A stretch of DNA of 64,000 nt from Cristatella mucedo (taxonomy: Eukaryota > Bryozoa > Phylactolaemata > Cristatellidae). Where the stretch lies: positions 1,253,501 to 1,317,500 of the forward strand of contig WPIO01000042.1 of NCBI GenBank assembly GCA_009760855.2, in the 5' to 3' direction. The notes beneath the pieces are model-generated. The model was not told where the DNA came from and did no database searches. It worked only from the letters and a program-made list of their open reading frames with translations. A program made the translations under genes and the position numbers. This document shows positions 58,220-64,000 of the stretch, one piece after another. Each line of letters begins with the position of its first letter. The first letter of the stretch is position 1.

Positions 58220-60329
58220 AATGTCGTGATTGGAGTCTTCCAATCGGACGCAGGTGGTTGCTTGGAGAGCCGCTGCTAGAGCAGGCGCTGCGATTCCTGC
58301 AGAGGAGGCGGGGATGGGAAAGAGCTTCAGGATGGCAGCGGCCTGGGTGCGAGAGTCTGCGGCTCGACGGCCCAGCTGCTGATTCGGCGAGCCAACCCCA
58401 GCCAACTAGTTCGGATCCTGAAACCAATCCTCGCCCACTGACGCCGTTGCGAGACTCCGGTCAGTGTCCAACGGCCAAGGCACCAATCAGAGCAACCTAA
58501 CTCATAAGGCACCAATCAGCGCCGGCTAGCGCGATGAACCAATCGAAGCTAGCTAGAAGGGCTGATGTGAAGCGCGCCAATCGGAGCAAACTGACCTATT
58601 GGCCAGATTACGCATGCGCTCGGCGGCTGCTGTCTGCTACGCCGGCGCACCCTCACCACAGATTGCGGTCAGTGCATAGAGGGCGTGGGGTGGGCGGCCT
58701 TGCTACTGGGAGTAGTGTGTGCATCGGGTGAATGTTATGGGATATGTGGGGGATGAGTCTCAAGTAATTGAGCCCAATGGGACCGGGAACGGGGAACAGC
58801 TTTTGGACACTAGATACACAAAGTGTAGAGGAACATCTTTCGCAGGCTTGAATATTTAGGAAGCACCGGTCCTGGCTGTGGGGTTCGAGCTGAGCTGCTC
58901 CCTCATCCATTGGCTGTCGCATCCGGCGCTCTTGCAATCCACGTCAGTGCCAGAGTGGTCGCGGTTGCTGAGGTGCTGCACACGGAATTCAAGTCTCGAT
59001 GCTGCAGCGACCGTGCAAGTGGGGGGGGGGGGCAGCAGCACAGGCAGGCAGTGCTCAGTGCGATGCATCCACAGCAGCAGCAGCAGCCGTTCAAGTTCGC
59101 GGTTGTGTAGCTGCGCTAAGAGACTGGAAAGAAGTCTCAGCCATCGGTTTGGCGATCAGGCCCGATCGAGCCTGACTTTCAGTGCACCTGCCAGGCACGC
59201 TGCAGAGGCTACACAGCCTCAAGGATCACGAAGAGTGCAGCACCCACATGGCTGGCTGTTCTCTCGCGAATGATGTCTACGCAGCAGCTGCAGAGCAGCC
59301 TAGAGAGCTTGCTCGCCGCCAAAGCACGACGGTACTGTGCAACAGTGCTGCTTTACCTCTACCCCGTCGCTAGCGACTACACCTGCGATCGTAGCAGGGC
59401 CGCCGATCGGTCAGTGACGTGCAAACAACAAAGCCTTGGCCGACCGCAGAGGTCGTGGGCTCTCCAGCCTGCCGTGGACTGTTCTGGAGAGCTCTGACCC
59501 AGCTAGGAGGCGTCCAAATCTTGCGACACGGCAGCAGGCTTACGGCACGCCTCCTCGCAGGGGTGGTGGTGGCGGACCCTCTAGAAAGTTTCTCCTGCGC
59601 TCGCTCTCCTGCCCCCCTGCCCGTCGCAGCGACTGCGGTAGCAGCGACCCCAAGTTTGACTATAAATAGAGAGACGCCTGCCGCCGCTCTAGAATTCGGC
59701 CCCGGTTGACACGCCGAATCTTCGCAAATCCTTCTTCCTCCAACGCAGGCCGGGCAACTGCAGCGCGGTCTATGGATCGCCAATCGAGAGGGGCACTCGC
59801 AGCGCGCTAGGATGCGGGGAAGGGAATGGCAGACCGATTGGCCAACTCACGAGACGACGCCGCCGCCGCCGGGATCCTTTCCCGGCGCCTGAAATCGCTC
59901 TCGCTCGCACTTTTTAAGGCTCGCTAGCGGAATCGGCTAGTTCCGCCCTTTCAACTTACCACCGTTGGCACGAGACATCTCTTGCAATAGGATTCAGTGC
60001 AGTCTACAGACACTCGTGAGTAAGCGTCAGCGTCGGCGCGAAGAGACCGTTCGAAACGACGGCGACAACGCGAGTGCCGATCACGCCGGTGCGAGTGCCG
60101 TACGAGCGAGAGCCGCGACGCTCGGCTGCGTAAGCGCACGTTTAATAAATATTTTAATATTATTTTATTAGCGAATATTTCTAAATCTGCTGCTTAAATT
60201 TTTTCGTCGGCTCTTTTGTGATACGCTGCTGCGGCGCGGCTCGGCGGCCACGCCCGGTTGCTGGCGTACACCGGCCAGGGCGGTACGCAGCCTTGACCGG
60301 AATTGCCCGTCGGTGGAAAGTGGGGGGGA
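58220..60329. other. GC-rich unique sequence, no supported gene
   Basis: Many short overlapping frames on both strands but no recognisable protein domain or RNA gene. A poly-G run occurs at 59021-59032. Confidence 0.4.
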
Positions 60330-60331
60330 CT

Positions 60332-60446
<115 letters not shown>

Positions 60447-61379
60447 CCATCTGGAGTACGAAGAATGAGCTGCTGCAGCGTGCGGTTGACGTTCACGCCT
60501 GCCTGCTGGGTCAGATTTAAGTTCTACGTTTTTCACTCGTCCCGCTACTATGTCCTTCCGTAAAATAACACAGGCTGAGGGTGACTTAGGAAGCGGAAGT
60601 CACAAGACAAAGACAGTTCAAGGTCTCAGGCGGAGTGATGGGCGTGCCAAGAATTACCTTGCACGGGTTTTATATCAGCCGCGGTTCATTCAATCGGGCG
60701 TTTCTTGAGATAGAGTCTTATATCGTCATAGTTTATAAGAAAAAAATATGAGTACCTCATTAACAGCTCCGTTACCAGTTGCAAACAACCGCTGGAGCAT
60801 GAAAATTGTTTAGCATATTTTTGCTTGATTTTATTATTCACGAAATATTACGCAAAATAAAAACACTCTAATAATACTTTAGAATGATTTGAGCGGTGTA
60901 GATTTTTCCTTCCAGCGTGGAAACCGCGGAGCGCTTTTTAAGGTTCAACGTAAAATGGCTGTAGACAAGTGTCGTAACTATTTTAACGCAATCGCGGGCA
61001 CCAAACATTTTCACTAGCTTCGTAGCGATCTGGCCATAAGTTCATTCTAAACCACCCATATTTAATGCTTTACTATGTTGATCTTAACAGAAGCAAAAAA
61101 GTGCGCACACTTAATTATTAGCGTTACAGTAGCCGCACTCATGTGTCGGAACCAATGAAGAATCTATGCCTAACAAATCGAGACGTTTTAAGAGCCTTGA
61201 CCAAGCTGAAGGATGAAATTAGTAAGTCCTAGTTGTCCCGAGTACGCGGGTCTCTGTTAAACACTTCTAAAATTTCGAATGAATGGACGCCACCTTTTCT
61301 AGGCAGCGACAAGAGTCTGCTGGCGCCATTTTGTTTCTATTAAAAAGAAATACATAATAGCCCAGAAGCGTATGACCAA

Positions 61380-61500
61380 GTCCGGCCCAGTGGTGCAATG
61401 CTCACCTTCATCGGCAAAGGTCATCAGCTCGAGCCCTGTTTCTCAAGTAAAGCAACGATAGAGAGTTCTTTCATAGCGCTTTGCAAACTCTAAAACGAAA
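61380..61500 (+). mobile_element. SINE-B-like remnant
   Basis: CCGGCCCAGTGGTGCAATGC head, CAGCTCGAGCCCTG B-box-like, then GAGAGTTCTTTCATAGCGCT. Confidence 0.5.
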
Positions 61501-62239
61501 TGAAATGCAGTTTGCATATCTGTGGAGACAAGCTGTAAGTTTTTACTTTTTTGCTGTCTTAGAAGCAAACAACTCACTCTTGCTGACAATAGCATTTTCA
61601 TTTCACTCTGAAAATTTGGAAAAAAGCCGAGCGCACGGGGCCGTCGCGCTTTAGCGAACCGATGGTATCAACTTCAACTAAACAAAGGCCGCCACTGCAA
61701 GCACGGCGGCGGCGAATGCTCAAAGGGAAGAGAAAATCGACCAGATTTTGTTGAACTCCGTCAACCGAGTTTCTTGGATGCAACGCGTGTCACTATTTCA
61801 TAGATTACGAGCCGCTTGCTGCCTGTAGGCTCGCTTCGCTGACTTATAGTAGTTCCGTCACGGAAGACAAAGCAGCGCCATCTTGCCGCTAGATGGAAGT
61901 GCGCCATCTTGCTAGGTGACGCAAGTGTACCACGTTGCTGCCTGGCGGACTTTCTCTCATTGATATAGTAGAGATTCGTGGCCCGATCATCACGATCGCT
62001 GCTTCGCGTCCAATCAAGTGGCTTTTAGCCAACGGCGGACTTACGTTTGAGCTAGTGAATTGCCTGGCCTAGGAAGGCACCGCCTCCCACTGGTAGCCCA
62101 CGGACGTGGCTAGGATTTCGCCAAGGGCCCGCTGATTTTCTACGGAGTGGGCTAAACTTTAAGCTTCTTGAGACTGTAAATAATAGCAGGCGACATGAAA
62201 TGCACAGGCGACATCTCGCAAAAGTAGAATATTGGCTGA

Positions 62240-62365
62240 TTCAATGGCCTCATTTGTACAGCAGGTGAAGAGCCTTAACAGCTATCACTACCGCTTGTAG
62301 AAGGCAATAAAGGATCGCCTACTAAAGGATTTCAACCTACGACCTTGATCGTAAAGGGCCAGCAT
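62240..62365 (-). mobile_element. SINE-A remnant
   Basis: GAAGAGCCTTAACAGCTATC and AAAGGATCGCCTACTAAAGG match the SINE-A body; the B-box is decayed. Confidence 0.6.
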
Positions 62366-64000
62366 ACACTTTACTTCCTGGCCTGTGGTGGCATTTTGAA
62401 CCTACAGTCACTCGGATCATGGAGTGGGCGGGGCGGAGTCCAAGATTTGACGCGCCGCTGCCACGCCTCCTCATGCATCTCCCTGCGTCTCTGCAGCGCC
62501 ACGACAGAGGCTAGCCATTCTACCGAGCGTCGCCGCACCGGCTCACACAGCGATTAGCCTCCACCCGCTCGCCTTGAGGATGCAGCACCTCAGGACACAT
62601 TTTAAGCCGACTGTGAAAATTAAAAATATTTAAAAAAACGTGTTAATCGTTGGATGATGCGTCAGTTTTTAATACGTGTCAAGCTTGGCTGGACCAGCTG
62701 TTCATATCATGCACCTTTTGGACGCATTCATCCTGGATTGCAGAGTACCCAGCACAGCCAGGGGATAGATTTTGAAGTAACTCCGTATGTAGTCGCAGAT
62801 TAGCTATAAATCGAGGCTTGGCGGAGATACTACAAACTCGTTAGCAAAGTGGTCCTTTTGGATGGAGTGCTTCCATTTGAATTTTAATAGAGCTCACGTA
62901 AACCGAGAAGTGTGCGCCAAGACTTGCTTAAAAAAGTGGGCGCAGAAATCTCAAGCAAAAATTCGAGGATATCCGAATGAGAAAGCTTAGTTGTCGGGAA
63001 ATGTGATGCTTGGAAGAGAATCGGAAGGAGAATTCGAACACAAAAAGAGATCGCCGAAAAATCTGATCGTGCGGTAAAGTTTAACGTTCAAATAGTTTTC
63101 TAAAGAAACATTTATTGAAAGTCGCTTGTGCTAACCGGCCTACGGCTAACCTCACGCCAGCCGCGGAAGCTATTGACTGGAATCCAGGATACGGTCACAA
63201 TCGTTAACCGTCCTGTGGCGGTAGCACAGGCGAAAAAGCTTGCTCTTTCAGCCGCCACTTTCAATTACTTTCTCCACTTATGCATTTCCATCGCACGCAT
63301 TTCTACGTCACTAATATTAAATTTTCACGCCCTCCTGTTGCGTAGACGGCAAAATGTTTTCCCGACGTAAATCAGAGAAGCGGGCATGAGATCGAGTGAC
63401 CAGCGTGTCGCATTCTTCTTGTTGCGCTCATCGGGCCCACTTGTGCAATGACCTGTGAAAACCTTATGAGCCAAACTTCGTCTCGACGCCCTTGTTTAAA
63501 CATTTTCCGCGTGCATGTGTCCGCTGGATTTTCCGCACTAAATGCATCGTGCGCAATGTATGCGGTCACGCCGCTGATGAAGCGGGCGTGTTGAGAGTAC
63601 GCTGCGTGCTCTTGGAAAGTGAGCCACCGGCGCATGAGATCCAGACGAAACCTGCTCGCGTTCACGCAGCCCCGTTGCCTGCAAATCGAGTCTCGGCGCG
63701 CGAGCGTTCTTGTGTTCCAGCGGCGGGAAAAGCGTCATCGCTCAGATTCGTCTCAGTGAGCATAGCTCTCTCTTCTAGCTGAGGCCGAGTGTGGATTGCC
63801 TTTCAGAGTCACAAGCACATAATTAAGTTAGGACCGAGCAAATTAAAAATCATTCGTTTCAGTCCACTGCGATTTACCCGAAGACAGCAGCGAAGACTCA
63901 GCGACGACATCCGACGTAACCACCGTGAGAAAACCACGAAAATGTTTTGTGCGAGCACCGAAGGCCGGTGAAACGACACGAGCCGCTATACCCGCACGAG

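Overview
The window looks like nuclear DNA of an invertebrate animal. It has GT-AG introns, non-LTR retrotransposons of the CR1/L2 kind, tRNA-derived SINEs, very many (AG)n/(CT)n and (CA)n microsatellites, and metazoan-type genes coding for ankyrin repeats and a SOCS box. A spiralian (flatworm, annelid or mollusc) is my guess, but nothing here proves the phylum. No rRNA, bona fide tRNA, CRISPR or bacterial-type operon was seen.

The only genes I can support are two paralogous, multi-exon ankyrin-repeat genes, both on the minus strand in the same orientation. Gene A (about 52.2 to 46.05 kb) is compact and ends in a SOCS box exon, so it belongs to the ASB (ankyrin repeat and SOCS box) class: substrate receptors of Cullin5-Elongin B/C ubiquitin ligases. 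Gene B (30.5 kb to beyond 4.2 kb) has the same exon order and phases, but its introns are bloated with transposons and it carries four extra phase-1/phase-1 ankyrin exons between the counterparts of A exons 3 and 4. I reconstructed 13 exons of B, 2017 coding bases in one open frame. Its first exon and its SOCS exon are not visible and the latter probably lies left of the window. All splice junctions below were read by eye from GT/AG signals and phase agreement; none has transcript support.

Layout: 0 to 4.2 kb, microsatellites and a decayed LINE; 4.2 to 30.5 kb, gene B with LINE, SINE and microsatellite-filled introns; 30.6 to 33.2 kb, repeats and an unidentified stretch; 33.2 to 38.7 kb, a striking foldback-like structure built from a roughly 175-bp satellite-like unit in both orientations, with a 10-bp tandem array at its left end; 39.1 to 40.6 kb, the best preserved LINE (400-codon reverse transcriptase fragment); 40.6 to 46 kb, nested LINEs, SINEs and microsatellites; 46.0 to 52.2 kb, gene A, whose last exon runs from the SOCS box into a 21-bp coding minisatellite; 52.2 to 64 kb, mostly GC-rich unique sequence with scattered SINE, LINE and microsatellite pieces and no gene I can support.

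Two LINE families recur. LINE-I has a tail of (TACAT)-like repeats. LINE-II has an (ATT)n tail after a conserved 3' end. One SINE family (SINE-B) carries a 3' end resembling that of LINE-II, which suggests it uses the LINE-II machinery.
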